The notes: a model not told the origin generated them from the letters alone. A DNA stretch of 64,000 nucleotides from Cupriavidus agavae (GCF_004217045.1 NZ_SGXM01000002.1:310001-374000), one strand, 5' to 3'; counted from the first letter of the stretch, positions 46,257-54,226 are shown. Translations and numbers: made by a program.

Positions 46257-46347
46257 CCCTGACGCCGGCAGGGATGCCCGGAAAACCTGTCACGTACGTG
46301 CGACACCATGCCAAAGCCGCTTGTGGCATTGGCCCCGATGCCATTAA

Positions 46348-46366
46348 AATGCAAATCATTCTCAAT
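46348..46366 (+). promoter_or_regulatory. Putative Fur box before the sigma factor gene
   Basis: AATGCAAATCATTCTCAAT is close to the 19-bp Fur palindrome AATGAGAATnATTCTCATT; the inverted core AAT-C-ATT is intact and the right half is nearly perfect. It lies 39 bases before the FecI-like start, in an AT-rich island, where Fe-Fur would block transcription in iron-replete cells. Confidence 0.7.
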
Positions 46367-46404
46367 TACGACAGGCGCCTGACGCCGGTAACGTTACGTG
46401 CGCC

Positions 46405-46923
46405 ATGGCCCTGGCTGACCTCGGCACCGCATCCGCGGGGCAAGCTTTCACCACGATCTATCGGGCTCACCACAACTGGCTGGTGAACCTGCTGTGGCGC
46501 AAGCTCGGCAATATCGACAATGCGGCAGACCTGGCGCAGGACACCTTCGCACGGCTGCTGCACGCCGACGACGCCGCCGCGCTGCGCGAGCCGCGCGCCT
46601 ACCTGACCACGGTATCGAGCCGCCTCGCCGCGCATCACTTCCGGCGCCTGGCGCTGGAACGCAGCTATCTGGAAGCGCTGGCGCTCCAGCCCGAAGCCAC
46701 CTCCCCGTCACCCGAAACCCGCGCGCTCGTGCTCGAAGCGCTGACGGCGGTCAGTTGCGTGCTCGACCGCCTGCCGCCGCGCACGCGCGAAGCGTTCCTG
46801 ATGTCCCAGCTCGATGGCCTGACCTACCGCGAGATCGCCGAAGCACTCGGCGTGACGGTCAACGTGGTGCAGAAGGCCATGGGCAAGGCGTTCGAGCACT
46901 GCTACCACGCGGTGTACGGCTGA
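46405..46923 (+). CDS. fecI: FecI-like ECF sigma-70 factor
   Basis: A 172-residue iron-starvation sigma factor. Region 2 is FTTIYRAHHNWLVNLLWRKLGNIDNAADLAQDTFARLL; region 4 is RLPPRTREAFLMSQLDGLTYREIAEALGVTVNVVQKAM. HHNWLVNLLWRKLG and the VQKAMGKAFEHCYHA tail are typical of the FecI/FpvI/PvdS group. It should direct RNA polymerase to the receptor gene downstream and, judging by a shared promoter motif, to the PepSY/exporter operon upstream. A Fur box precedes it, and its stop overlaps the FecR-like start. Confidence 0.9.
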   Translation: MALADLGTASAGQAFTTIYRAHHNWLVNLLWRKLGNIDNAADLAQDTFARLLHADDAAALREPRAYLTTVSSRLAAHHFRRLALERSYLEALALQPEATSPSPETRALVLEALTAVSCVLDRLPPRTREAFLMSQLDGLTYREIAEALGVTVNVVQKAMGKAFEHCYHAVYG

Positions 46924-47915
46924 TGAACGCCCCGGCGCCCTCGGTCATCGCGCAGGCCGCGCACTGGATGGCCGTGCTGCAATCGGGCGAGGCATCGTCC
47001 GCCGACCACGACGCGTGCGCCCGCTGGCGCGCCGCCGATGCCGCCCACGAACTGGCCTGGCAACGCATGGCCGGCCTGGGCGACCAGTTGCGCAACGGCC
47101 TGAGCCAGGTGCCGCCGGCCATGGCCCGCCATGCGCTCGGCAGCGTCAAGGCGCAGGCTTCGCGCCGCCAGGCCATGAAGACGCTGGCCGGACTCGGCAC
47201 GCTGGCCGTGACCGGTGCCGGCGCATGGGTCATGGCCGACCCGCTGCCGTTCGGCCAGATGACGGCCGACCACGCCACGCGGCCCGGCGAGCGCCGCACG
47301 ATCGCGCTGCCCGACGGCACGCGCGTCACGCTCAACACCGCCACGGCCGTCGATGTGCGCTTCGGCGCCACGCTGCGGCAACTGTTGCTGCGCGAAGGGG
47401 AGATCGAGATCGTGACCGCGCCCGACCCGCGCGGGCGGCCGTTCGAGGTGGCCACGCGGCTGGGCCGTATCGCGCCGCTCGGCACGCGCTTCACGGTGCG
47501 CGACGTGGCACAGGACGCCGGGCAGTCCCATGACAACGCGGTACTCGTCGCCGTCAGCGAAGGCGCCGTAGCAATTTCTCCAAAACTTGGTGGCAACACG
47601 TTGCGGCTGCCCGCCGGCGCGCAGACGCGCTTCACGGCGACCGCCGTGGAGTCGCCCGTGGCGATCGATCCGGCCCAGGCGGCGTGGCTCGACGGCATGC
47701 TCGTTGCCAGCGACATGCCGCTGCCCCGCTTCCTCGCGGAACTGGGCCGCTACCGCCGGGGCGTACTGCGCTGCGATCCGGTGCTCGCGCAGCTCAGCGT
47801 GTCCGGCGCGTTTCCGCTGCAGGACACCGACGCGGTGCTCGCGCTGCTGCAGGAAGCGCTGCCGGTACGCACCCGCAGCCTGACGCGCTACTGGGTCACG
47901 GTGCTGCCGCGCTGA
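46923..47915 (+). CDS. fecR: FecR-like anti-sigma/signal transducer
   Basis: A 330-residue protein: an N-terminal cytoplasmic DUF4880/anti-sigma part (AAHWMAVLQSGEASSADHDACARWRAADAAHELAWQRM), one membrane helix (LAGLGTLAVTGAGAWVM, about residues 90-106), and a periplasmic FecR domain (GERRTIALPDGTRVTLNTATAVDVRF; GRIAPLGTRFTVRD). A C-terminal STN-like portion binds the receptor's signalling domain. It holds the sigma factor inactive until the loaded receptor signals. ATG overlaps the fecI stop (TGATG). Confidence 0.9.
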   Translation: MNAPAPSVIAQAAHWMAVLQSGEASSADHDACARWRAADAAHELAWQRMAGLGDQLRNGLSQVPPAMARHALGSVKAQASRRQAMKTLAGLGTLAVTGAGAWVMADPLPFGQMTADHATRPGERRTIALPDGTRVTLNTATAVDVRFGATLRQLLLREGEIEIVTAPDPRGRPFEVATRLGRIAPLGTRFTVRDVAQDAGQSHDNAVLVAVSEGAVAISPKLGGNTLRLPAGAQTRFTATAVESPVAIDPAQAAWLDGMLVASDMPLPRFLAELGRYRRGVLRCDPVLAQLSVSGAFPLQDTDAVLALLQEALPVRTRSLTRYWVTVLPR

Positions 47916-47953
47916 GGCGTTCCACCCCTCCCAACATTCTTTTCGATTTTTTC

Positions 47954-47983
47954 GGCAGGTTTCTCCGGCTCGCGGGTCAAGTA
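47954..47983 (+). promoter_or_regulatory. Putative FecI-type ECF sigma promoter of the TonB receptor gene
   Basis: GGCAGGTTT, six variable bases, CTCGCGGGTCA, one variable base, GTA: the same bases and spacing as at 39365-39394. It is preceded by a T-rich tract and lies 64 bases before the receptor start. Conservation of both blocks and their spacing, with unrelated bases between them, is what a shared sigma-factor promoter should look like. Confidence 0.72.
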
Positions 47984-48047
47984 CATAGCGACCTCTCAGC
48001 GGAGCCACGCGGGTCGCCCACACCCAAACACAGAGGAACACTGCATC

Positions 48048-50555
48048 ATGCTTCATCGACTTCCCGGTCACGGACTTGCGCGCAAGCCGATCGTGCGCGC
48101 CCTGCAGGCCGCGCTGCTGGCCATGCCCGTGGGCGTTGCCGTCCTGCCCGCCGTGGCCATGGCCCAGGGCACGGCAGCCAGCGCGCGCCAGTACGCCATC
48201 GAGGCCGGTCCGCTCGACAAGACGCTGACACGCTTCGGCCGGGAAGCCGGCATCCTGATCGCCGTCGATCCCACGCTCACGCAGGGCCTGCAAAGCACGG
48301 GCCTGCAGGGCAGCTATACGGTGGAGGCGGGCCTGTCGGCGCTGCTGGCCGGGCACCGGCTCGAAGCCGTGCACGGCGCCAGCGGTGGCTATCGCCTGCG
48401 CCGCACCGAGACGGCCAGCGGCGTGGCGGCGGCCGACGATGCCGGCGCCGGCAGTGGCGAAGGCGGCGTGATGCTGGCGCCCGTGACGGTCAGCGCCGCT
48501 GGCCTGCGCGACGGCGTGACCGATGGCACGGGCTCGTACACCAGCGATTATTCGAGCACCGCCACCCGGCTCGGCCTCTCGCCGCGCGAGACGCCGCAGT
48601 CGATCAGCATCATCACGAGCCAGCAGATGCAGGACCAGGGCCTGACGCAACTGGCCGACGTGGTCAAGCAGACGCCGGGCCTGACCATCAGCCAGAGCGG
48701 CAACCTGGGCTCCGATTCGAGCCCGATCTATTCGCGCGGCTTTGCCGTGGAGAACTACCAGATCGACGGCGTGCCGCAGTTGAACAGCAACTACAACTCG
48801 CTGTTCCAATCCGCCGACATGGCCATCTACGACCACGTGGAAGTGGTGCGGGGCGCCACCGGCCTGATGAACGGGCTCGGCTCGCCGGCCGCCACGATCA
48901 ACCTCGTGCGCAAGAAGCCGACCCCGGGGTTCCAGGCGTCGGCCAGCGTGGAAGGCGGTTCGTGGGACTACCGCCGCGCCGAGGCCGACGTCTCCACGCC
49001 GTTCAACAAGTCCGGCACGGTACGCGGCCGCTTCGTGGCGGCCTACCAGGAGAACAACAGCTATATCGAGCGCCTGCACGAGCGCCGCGAGATCTTCTAC
49101 GGCGTGGTGGAGGCCGACCTCACGCCGCGTACGCTGGCAACCGTGGGCTTCTCGTGGCAGAGCTTCGACCTGACCGGCCATGCCCGCTCCGGCCTGCCGC
49201 TGTTCTTCGCCGATGGCGGCACCACCAGCTGGGCCCGCTCGAAATCGGCCGGCGCGGACTGGGCCTATTCGTACCGCGCCAACCAGACGTTCTTCGGCTC
49301 GCTCGAACACCGCTTCACCAACGGCTGGAAGATCAAGGGCACGCTGAGCCACGACCGCAATACGTTCGACGAAGTGCTCGGCTATGCCGGCGGCGGCTAC
49401 CCGAACCGCGCCACGGGCGCCGGCGTGAACCTGTGGGCCTCGCGCTGGATGGGCAAGCCCGAGCAGACCTCGCTCGACCTCTACGCCACCGGCCCGTTCC
49501 AGCTGTTCGGCCGCACCCATGAACTGGTGGTGGGCACCACGCTGGCCCGCACCGTGTTCGACGCCCCGACCTTCGGCGCCTGGTCGTTCGACGGCTGGAA
49601 CAGCTCGGTGCCGAACATCTACACCTGGGACGGCCGCACCCCGGCGGCCCCGTACAACCCGCAGCAAGGCAACTACGACTTCTTCGAGCAGACCGTCAGC
49701 GCCTACGCCACCGCACGGCTGCGCCCGACCGATTCGCTTTCGGTGCTGCTGGGCACGCGGATCACGAGCTGGAAGAACGACACCACCCAGTCGTACCTGG
49801 ACGGCTCGGCCTCGGAGAACAGCAACCGCGCCGAACGCGGCAAGATCACGCCGTACGTGGGCATCGTCTACGACATCAGCAAGAACTTCTCGGCGTACGC
49901 CAGCTACACGAGCATCTTCAAGCCGCAGTCGAACCGCGACGTCAGCGGCGCCTTCCTCGACCCGCTGGTTGGCAACGGCTACGAAGCGGGCACCAAGGCC
50001 AGCTTCTTCGACGGCGCGCTGAACGCCAGCGCCGCCGTGTACCTGGTGAAGCAGGACAACCTCGCCGTGGCCATCCCGGGCATGCTGGCCCCCGATGGCT
50101 CGCAGGCCTACTACGGCGCGTCGGGCGCCAAGACCAAGGGCTTCGAAGTGGAGATGTCGGGCCAGCTCGCCACCAACTGGCAGGCCAGCGCCGGCTTCTC
50201 GCGCAACGTCTCGTCGGACCGCGACGGCAAGCCGCTGAACACCACCGTGCCCGAAGACACCTTCAAGCTGTTCACCACCTACCGCATCGCCGCAATCGGC
50301 AACGGCCTGACCGTGGGCGGCGGCCTGCGCTGGCAGAGCCGCATCTACGCCGAGAACCAGGGCCCGCAGCGCGTGCGCTTCACCCAGGGCAGCTACACCA
50401 TCGTCGACCTGATGGCCCGCTACCCGATCACCAGGAAGGTGGCCGTGACGCTGAACCTCTACAACCTGTTCGACAAGACGTACTACACGAGCACCGGCTC
50501 GGCGTTCTACGGCGCCCCGAGGTCGTTCCGGCTGGGGGTGACGGCGAGTTATTGA
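48048..50555 (+). CDS. TonB-dependent ferric-siderophore receptor with N-terminal STN signalling domain
   Basis: An 835-residue outer-membrane receptor. A signal peptide (ending AVAMA) is followed by an STN domain (YAIEAGPLDKTLTRFGREAGILIAV, ~47-118), a linker and a plug (ETPQSISIITSQQMQDQGLTQLADVV; DHVEVVRGATGLMNGLGSPAATINLVRKKP). The 22-strand barrel ends in PRSFRLGVTASY, with the terminal aromatic. The STN domain contacts FecR to report siderophore binding, so this is a transducer as well as a transporter. TALE-like YxxF variation in loops prevents naming the siderophore; the plug resembles hydroxamate/pyoverdine-type receptors. Confidence 0.92.
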   Translation: MLHRLPGHGLARKPIVRALQAALLAMPVGVAVLPAVAMAQGTAASARQYAIEAGPLDKTLTRFGREAGILIAVDPTLTQGLQSTGLQGSYTVEAGLSALLAGHRLEAVHGASGGYRLRRTETASGVAAADDAGAGSGEGGVMLAPVTVSAAGLRDGVTDGTGSYTSDYSSTATRLGLSPRETPQSISIITSQQMQDQGLTQLADVVKQTPGLTISQSGNLGSDSSPIYSRGFAVENYQIDGVPQLNSNYNSLFQSADMAIYDHVEVVRGATGLMNGLGSPAATINLVRKKPTPGFQASASVEGGSWDYRRAEADVSTPFNKSGTVRGRFVAAYQENNSYIERLHERREIFYGVVEADLTPRTLATVGFSWQSFDLTGHARSGLPLFFADGGTTSWARSKSAGADWAYSYRANQTFFGSLEHRFTNGWKIKGTLSHDRNTFDEVLGYAGGGYPNRATGAGVNLWASRWMGKPEQTSLDLYATGPFQLFGRTHELVVGTTLARTVFDAPTFGAWSFDGWNSSVPNIYTWDGRTPAAPYNPQQGNYDFFEQTVSAYATARLRPTDSLSVLLGTRITSWKNDTTQSYLDGSASENSNRAERGKITPYVGIVYDISKNFSAYASYTSIFKPQSNRDVSGAFLDPLVGNGYEAGTKASFFDGALNASAAVYLVKQDNLAVAIPGMLAPDGSQAYYGASGAKTKGFEVEMSGQLATNWQASAGFSRNVSSDRDGKPLNTTVPEDTFKLFTTYRIAAIGNGLTVGGGLRWQSRIYAENQGPQRVRFTQGSYTIVDLMARYPITRKVAVTLNLYNLFDKTYYTSTGSAFYGAPRSFRLGVTASY

Positions 50556-50607
50556 TATGGACCTAAAAGTGCCGCATGAGTATCTTTGAACGCTGTTTTG
50601 AAGGCTT

Positions 50608-50690
50608 GCGGTGATTGATGGCGCTATTCACCGCGGATTTTGCGGTGAATAGCTTGTGGCTTGCGGAGATTAGCGGCCATAATCTCCGCA
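50608..50690. promoter_or_regulatory. Clustered perfect palindromes before the Fic gene
   Basis: Two perfect inverted repeats with equal 7-base spacers: GCTATTCACCGC / GCGGTGAATAGC (50623-50634 and 50642-50653) and TGCGGAGATTA / TAATCTCCGCA (50662-50672 and 50680-50690). The half-sites share the core GCGG(T/A)GA(A/T)TA, and a fifth, single half-site GCGGTGATTGA lies at 50608-50618. The last arm ends on the A of the Fic start codon. This is the geometry of a multi-dimer operator covering the promoter and start. Confidence 0.7.
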
Positions 50691-51823
50691 TGAAATACGG
50701 CGATTACACCTACATCTGGCAGGCGCAGGACTGGCCGGCCTGGCAATACGACCTTGCCGCGCTGGCCCTGCCACTGGCTGAAGTCAGCCGCGCACAGGGC
50801 GAGTTGGCCGGCCGGCTGGAAGATGTCGGCATGCTGCTGCGCCATCAGGCCAGCCTGGCGGCGCTGACCGACGATGTCGTGAAGTCCAGCGAGATCGAGG
50901 GCGAACAACTGAACGTCGCATCGGTGCGGTCGTCGATCGCACGCCGGCTCGGCGTCGATATCGGTGCGCTGGCACCGGTCGACCGCCATGTGGAAGGGGT
51001 GGTCGACATGGTGCTCGATGCCACGGCGGGCTTCAAGAAGCCGGTCACGCAGCAGCGGCTGTGCGGCTGGCATGCGGCACTGTTTCCTACGGGCTACTCG
51101 GGCCTGTCGAAGATCCGGGTCGCCAACTGGCGCGACGACGCGACTGGCGCCATGCAGGTGGTATCGGGACCGATCGGCCGCCAGCATGTTCACTTCGAGG
51201 CCCCCCCTGCGGATCGGCTCGACCGGGAAATGCGCCGCTTCATCGAGTGGGTGGAATCGCCTGCGACGGAGCCGCCGCTGATCCGCGCTGGCCTTGCGCA
51301 CCTCTGGTTCGTGACCATCCACCCGTTCGACGACGGCAACGGCCGGATGGCCCGTGCTATCGGCGATCTGATGCTGGCCCGGGCTGACAACTCTCCGCAA
51401 CGTTTCTACAGCCTCTCCGCGCAGATCCAGCGCGAACGCAAGGCCTATTACGAGATCCTTGAACGGACCCAGAAAGGTTCGATGGACGTGACCGGCTGGC
51501 TGAACTGGTTCCTCGTCGCGCTGCACGCGGCCGTCGGCCAGGCACAGTTGACGCTGGACGCCGTGCTGGCCAAGGCCCGTTTCTGGCGGCAGTGGACACT
51601 GCTGCCGCTGAACGTGCGGCAAGTGAAGGTATTGAACCGACAGCTGGACGGCTTCGAGGGCAAGCTGACCAGCAGCAAGTGGGCGGCCATCGCCAAGTGC
51701 TCCGCCGACACCGCGTTGCGCGACATCAATGACCTGCTCGCACGGGGCGTCCTGCGAAAAACGGAGGGGGGTGGCCGGAGCACGAGCTACGAGCTGGCCG
51801 AACCGCCGGCGGCCGAGGTCTGA
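50690..51823 (+). CDS. Fic family protein (AMP-transferase) with C-terminal winged helix
   Basis: A 377-residue protein. A DUF4172-like N-terminus (YIWQAQDWPAWQYDL) is followed by an inhibitory helix with S-x3-E-G (SSEIEG, Ser66/Glu70). The Fic core has the full catalytic motif HPFDDGNGRMAR (211-222). A C-terminal winged helix (SSKWAAIAKCSADTALRDINDLLARGVLRKTEGGG) ends the protein. Fic enzymes usually transfer AMP to a protein hydroxyl; the built-in inhibitory glutamate keeps the enzyme off until relieved. The DNA-binding tail and the palindromes upstream suggest autoregulation. The ATG at 50690 is preferred over upstream codons that would run through the palindromes. Confidence 0.85.
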   Translation: MKYGDYTYIWQAQDWPAWQYDLAALALPLAEVSRAQGELAGRLEDVGMLLRHQASLAALTDDVVKSSEIEGEQLNVASVRSSIARRLGVDIGALAPVDRHVEGVVDMVLDATAGFKKPVTQQRLCGWHAALFPTGYSGLSKIRVANWRDDATGAMQVVSGPIGRQHVHFEAPPADRLDREMRRFIEWVESPATEPPLIRAGLAHLWFVTIHPFDDGNGRMARAIGDLMLARADNSPQRFYSLSAQIQRERKAYYEILERTQKGSMDVTGWLNWFLVALHAAVGQAQLTLDAVLAKARFWRQWTLLPLNVRQVKVLNRQLDGFEGKLTSSKWAAIAKCSADTALRDINDLLARGVLRKTEGGGRSTSYELAEPPAAEV

Positions 51824-51848
51824 CCGCACAGGCCGGCGCAAGACGATA

Positions 51849-51896
51849 TGAGACGTTTGAGCTAGAAATCAGTGGTTTTCTAGCTCAAACGTCTCA
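51849..51896. terminator. Perfect 20-bp inverted repeat between convergent genes
   Basis: TGAGACGTTTGAGCTAGAAA (51849-51868) is exactly mirrored at 51877-51896, with an 8-base loop. It lies 25 bases after the Fic stop, with the HTH-citrate synthase converging from the right. The stem is far less GC-rich than its surroundings. It is followed only by ATTT, so it may be a weak bidirectional terminator or a protein-binding site. Confidence 0.6.
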
Positions 51897-51946
51897 ATTT
51901 CCGGGATGCCGCCGCGCGGTTTGACCCGCTCGCCCTCACTCCCGGA

Positions 51947-51970
51947 CCCTCTCCCGCAGGCCGGAGAGGG
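51947..51970. repeat. CCCTCTCC...GGAGAGGG intergenic hairpin, copy 1
   Basis: CCCTCTCC (51947-51954) and GGAGAGGG (51963-51970) pair around an 8-base loop, 15 bases past the stop of the HTH-citrate synthase gene. A closely similar element with a longer stem follows the Bug gene at 56789-56815. It may be a dispersed repeat serving as a terminator or mRNA end. Confidence 0.55.
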
Positions 51971-51985
51971 AAGAAAGACGCGCGG

Positions 51986-53131
51986 TTAGCTGGTGCGCTC
52001 CGGCATCGGCCCTACGTACCGCCCCCTCGGGCGGATCACCTGCCCCACTCCCAGTTGTTCCAGGCTGTGCGCCAGCAGGCCGACGCTGCGGGCCGTGGCG
52101 AACAGGCCGAAGGCGGCATCGGCGGGCAGGCCGTAGTGGGTGACCAGCGCGGCCAGCGCGACGTCGACATTGGGTTGGAGGCCGGTCAGGCCGCTGGCTT
52201 TCTCGATGAAGCGGGCGATGGTTTCGGGCAGTTCGATGCGCGCGAGCAGCGCCGTTGCGCGGGGGTCGCCGTCGGGGTAGAGGTGGTGGCCGAAGCCGGC
52301 CAGCGGCACGCCGGTGGACAGGTGGTGCGCCAGCACCTGGTCTTCGCCCTCGCGCTCCACCTGGTCGAACAGCGCCTTGACGCGGCCGGAGGCGTCGCCG
52401 TGCAGCGGGCCGGACAGCGTGGTCATGCCCGACAGCAGGCAGGCCGGCAGCGAGGCCCCGGTGGACGCGGCGATACGCGCGGCGAACGCCGAACTGGTCA
52501 GTTCGTGGTCGACCAGCAGCACCATCGCGGTCCGTAGTAATTCGGCCACCGGCGCCGGCTGCTTCCAGCCCTGCGCGAACCGCAGGTGCAGCGGCTTGCC
52601 ACCCGGCGCCGCGCCAAACGCGTTGGCGATCTTGCCGACCAGCCCCTGCGCTTCCTGATGCAGCACGCGCGTCATGCGTCCGTGCGTGGAGTGCCCCGTG
52701 GCGGCCAGCGCGCCAAGCATCGTGAACGCGGCCACGCGCCCCGGCGCCGTGATCCGCTCCGCGCAAGAGAAATCCGGCGCCTGCTCGGCATTCCAGAGCA
52801 GCTGCGCCACGTCCTCCACGCTGGCCGAGCCGGCCAGTTCCACCGCATCCTTGCCCCGGTAGTAGAGCCGCTCGCGCACGAACGTGGACAGCGCGGTGGG
52901 AATGCTCGGCTCGGCGCCGAACAGCGTGTTGGTGGCCAGCGTCTCGTGCTTGCGTCCGGCCTGCTTGCGGCGGGCCAGGCTGGCCACATCCTCGGCCCGG
53001 TAGAGACTGCGGCGCGTGTCGGAAGGATCGGACATCACTTCGAGCTTGCCGCGGCTGACGTAGGCGTAGATGGTCTGCGGCCGTACGCCAAGCCGGCTGC
53101 ACACCTCATCCATCGTGATCCAGGAACCCAT
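51986..53131 (-). CDS. Citrate synthase family protein with N-terminal HTH DNA-binding domain
   Basis: A 381-residue fusion. Residues 1-60 form a MerR/excisionase-like helix-turn-helix (WITMDEVCSRLGVRPQTIYAYVSRGKLEV, then RRSLYRAEDV). The rest is a citrate synthase fold retaining the catalytic trio: His in SGPLHGDAS, His in GFGHHLYPDGDPRA and Asp in NVDVALAAL. It could therefore be a working (methyl)citrate synthase, a regulator that senses oxaloacetate or acyl-CoA, or both. It is divergent from a catabolic operon with a shared 113-base control region. It has a good TTGACA-16-TAAAAT promoter (53189 to 53162). Confidence 0.8.
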   Translation of the reverse strand: MGSWITMDEVCSRLGVRPQTIYAYVSRGKLEVMSDPSDTRRSLYRAEDVASLARRKQAGRKHETLATNTLFGAEPSIPTALSTFVRERLYYRGKDAVELAGSASVEDVAQLLWNAEQAPDFSCAERITAPGRVAAFTMLGALAATGHSTHGRMTRVLHQEAQGLVGKIANAFGAAPGGKPLHLRFAQGWKQPAPVAELLRTAMVLLVDHELTSSAFAARIAASTGASLPACLLSGMTTLSGPLHGDASGRVKALFDQVEREGEDQVLAHHLSTGVPLAGFGHHLYPDGDPRATALLARIELPETIARFIEKASGLTGLQPNVDVALAALVTHYGLPADAAFGLFATARSVGLLAHSLEQLGVGQVIRPRGRYVGPMPERTS

Positions 53132-53158
53132 GAAAACCCCACCCGAGAAAAAGTTATG

Positions 53159-53193
53159 TTGATTTTATAGATCAATATTGCACTGTCAATCAA
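53159..53193 (-). promoter_or_regulatory. Sigma-70 promoter overlapped by TTGAT/ATCAA half-sites
   Basis: On the minus strand, TTGACA (53189-53184), a 16-base spacer and TAAAAT (53167-53162) make a near-consensus promoter for the HTH-citrate synthase. TTGAT (53159-53163) and ATCAA (53171-53175) form an inverted repeat with a 7-base spacer covering the -10 box, and another ATCAA lies at 53189-53193 over the -35. The fusion protein itself is a candidate binder. Confidence 0.65.
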
Positions 53194-53244
53194 GTAGTAC
53201 CTACCATGTCAATCAATGTGCAACGCCACCGGACGAACACGGAC

Positions 53245-54198
53245 ATGAAACCTCAGGTACTCCAGCTCAACCCCATCCTCATCCCCGCCGCCAACGAGCA
53301 ACTGGCCGCGCTGTACACGGTGCACAAGTACTTCGAGATCGCCGATCAGGCCGCATGGCTGCGCGAGCACGGCGGCGCCATCGAGGCGGTGATCACGGGC
53401 GGCCACACCGGCATCTCGCGCGCCATGCTCGAACAGTTGCCGGCGCTGAAGGTGGTGGCCGTGAACGGCGTGGGCACCGATGCGGTGGATACCGCGTACT
53501 GCCGCGAGCGCGGCCTGCCGGTGACGGCCACGCTGGGCGCGCTGACCGAGGACGTGGCGGATCTCGCCATCGGGCTGCTGATTGCCGCGTGCCGCAATAT
53601 CGCCGCCGGCGACCGCTTCGTGCGCGACGGTCAGTGGGAACTGCATCCGCAGCCGAGCGCAATTCCGCTGGCGCGCCGCTTCAGCGGCATGCGCGTGGGC
53701 ATCGTCGGCATGGGCCGGGTGGGCCGCGCCGTGGCCACGCGCGCCGCCGCGTTCGGCTGCCCGATCCGCTACACCGACCTGCGCGCCATGGACGACGTGC
53801 CGCATGAATTCGTGGCCGACCTGCGCGACCTGGCCCGTGCCAGCGATGCGCTGGTGCTGTGCGCCGCCGCCGACAAGGCCGAAGGCATCGTCGATGCTGC
53901 CGTGCTCGACGCGCTGGGCCCGCAGGGCTTCCTGGTCAACGTGGCGCGTGGCCGGCTGGTCAACGAGCCCGATCTCGTTGCCGCCATCGAAGCGGGCCGC
54001 ATTGCCGGCGCGGGCCTCGACGTGTTCGTGGACGAGCCGCGCGTGCCGCAGGCCCTGCGCGGCTCCGACCGCACCACGCTGCAGGCCCACCGTGCCAGTG
54101 CCACCTGGGAGACACGCGGCGCAATGGCCCAGATGGTGCTCGACAGCGTGGCGCAGGCGCTGGCGGGCGAGCGTCCGGCCATGAGCCTGACCACCTGA
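53245..54198 (+). CDS. D-isomer 2-hydroxyacid dehydrogenase
   Basis: A 317-residue NAD(P)-dependent oxidoreductase. The cofactor loop is GIVGMGRVGRAVA. The catalytic arginine is in NVARGRLVNEPDL, the glutamate in VFVDEPRVPQ, and the histidine in LQAHRASATWETR. It interconverts 2-oxo and D-2-hydroxy acids, and many homologues are glyoxylate/hydroxypyruvate reductases. The N-terminus MKPQVLQLNPILIP aligns best with that subgroup, so I start it at 53245; an in-frame ATG at 53206 would add 13 residues. It is the first gene of a four-gene plus-strand operon. Confidence 0.82.
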   Translation: MKPQVLQLNPILIPAANEQLAALYTVHKYFEIADQAAWLREHGGAIEAVITGGHTGISRAMLEQLPALKVVAVNGVGTDAVDTAYCRERGLPVTATLGALTEDVADLAIGLLIAACRNIAAGDRFVRDGQWELHPQPSAIPLARRFSGMRVGIVGMGRVGRAVATRAAAFGCPIRYTDLRAMDDVPHEFVADLRDLARASDALVLCAAADKAEGIVDAAVLDALGPQGFLVNVARGRLVNEPDLVAAIEAGRIAGAGLDVFVDEPRVPQALRGSDRTTLQAHRASATWETRGAMAQMVLDSVAQALAGERPAMSLTT

Positions 54199-54226
54199 GC
54201 CGAACGTGCCACTGGCCACATCCACC

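Noticed and set aside
39426-50555. Siderophore biosynthesis genes within the iron cluster
   Set aside because: I checked for NRPS or NIS synthetase-like proteins and found only uptake, export, reductase-like and regulatory genes.
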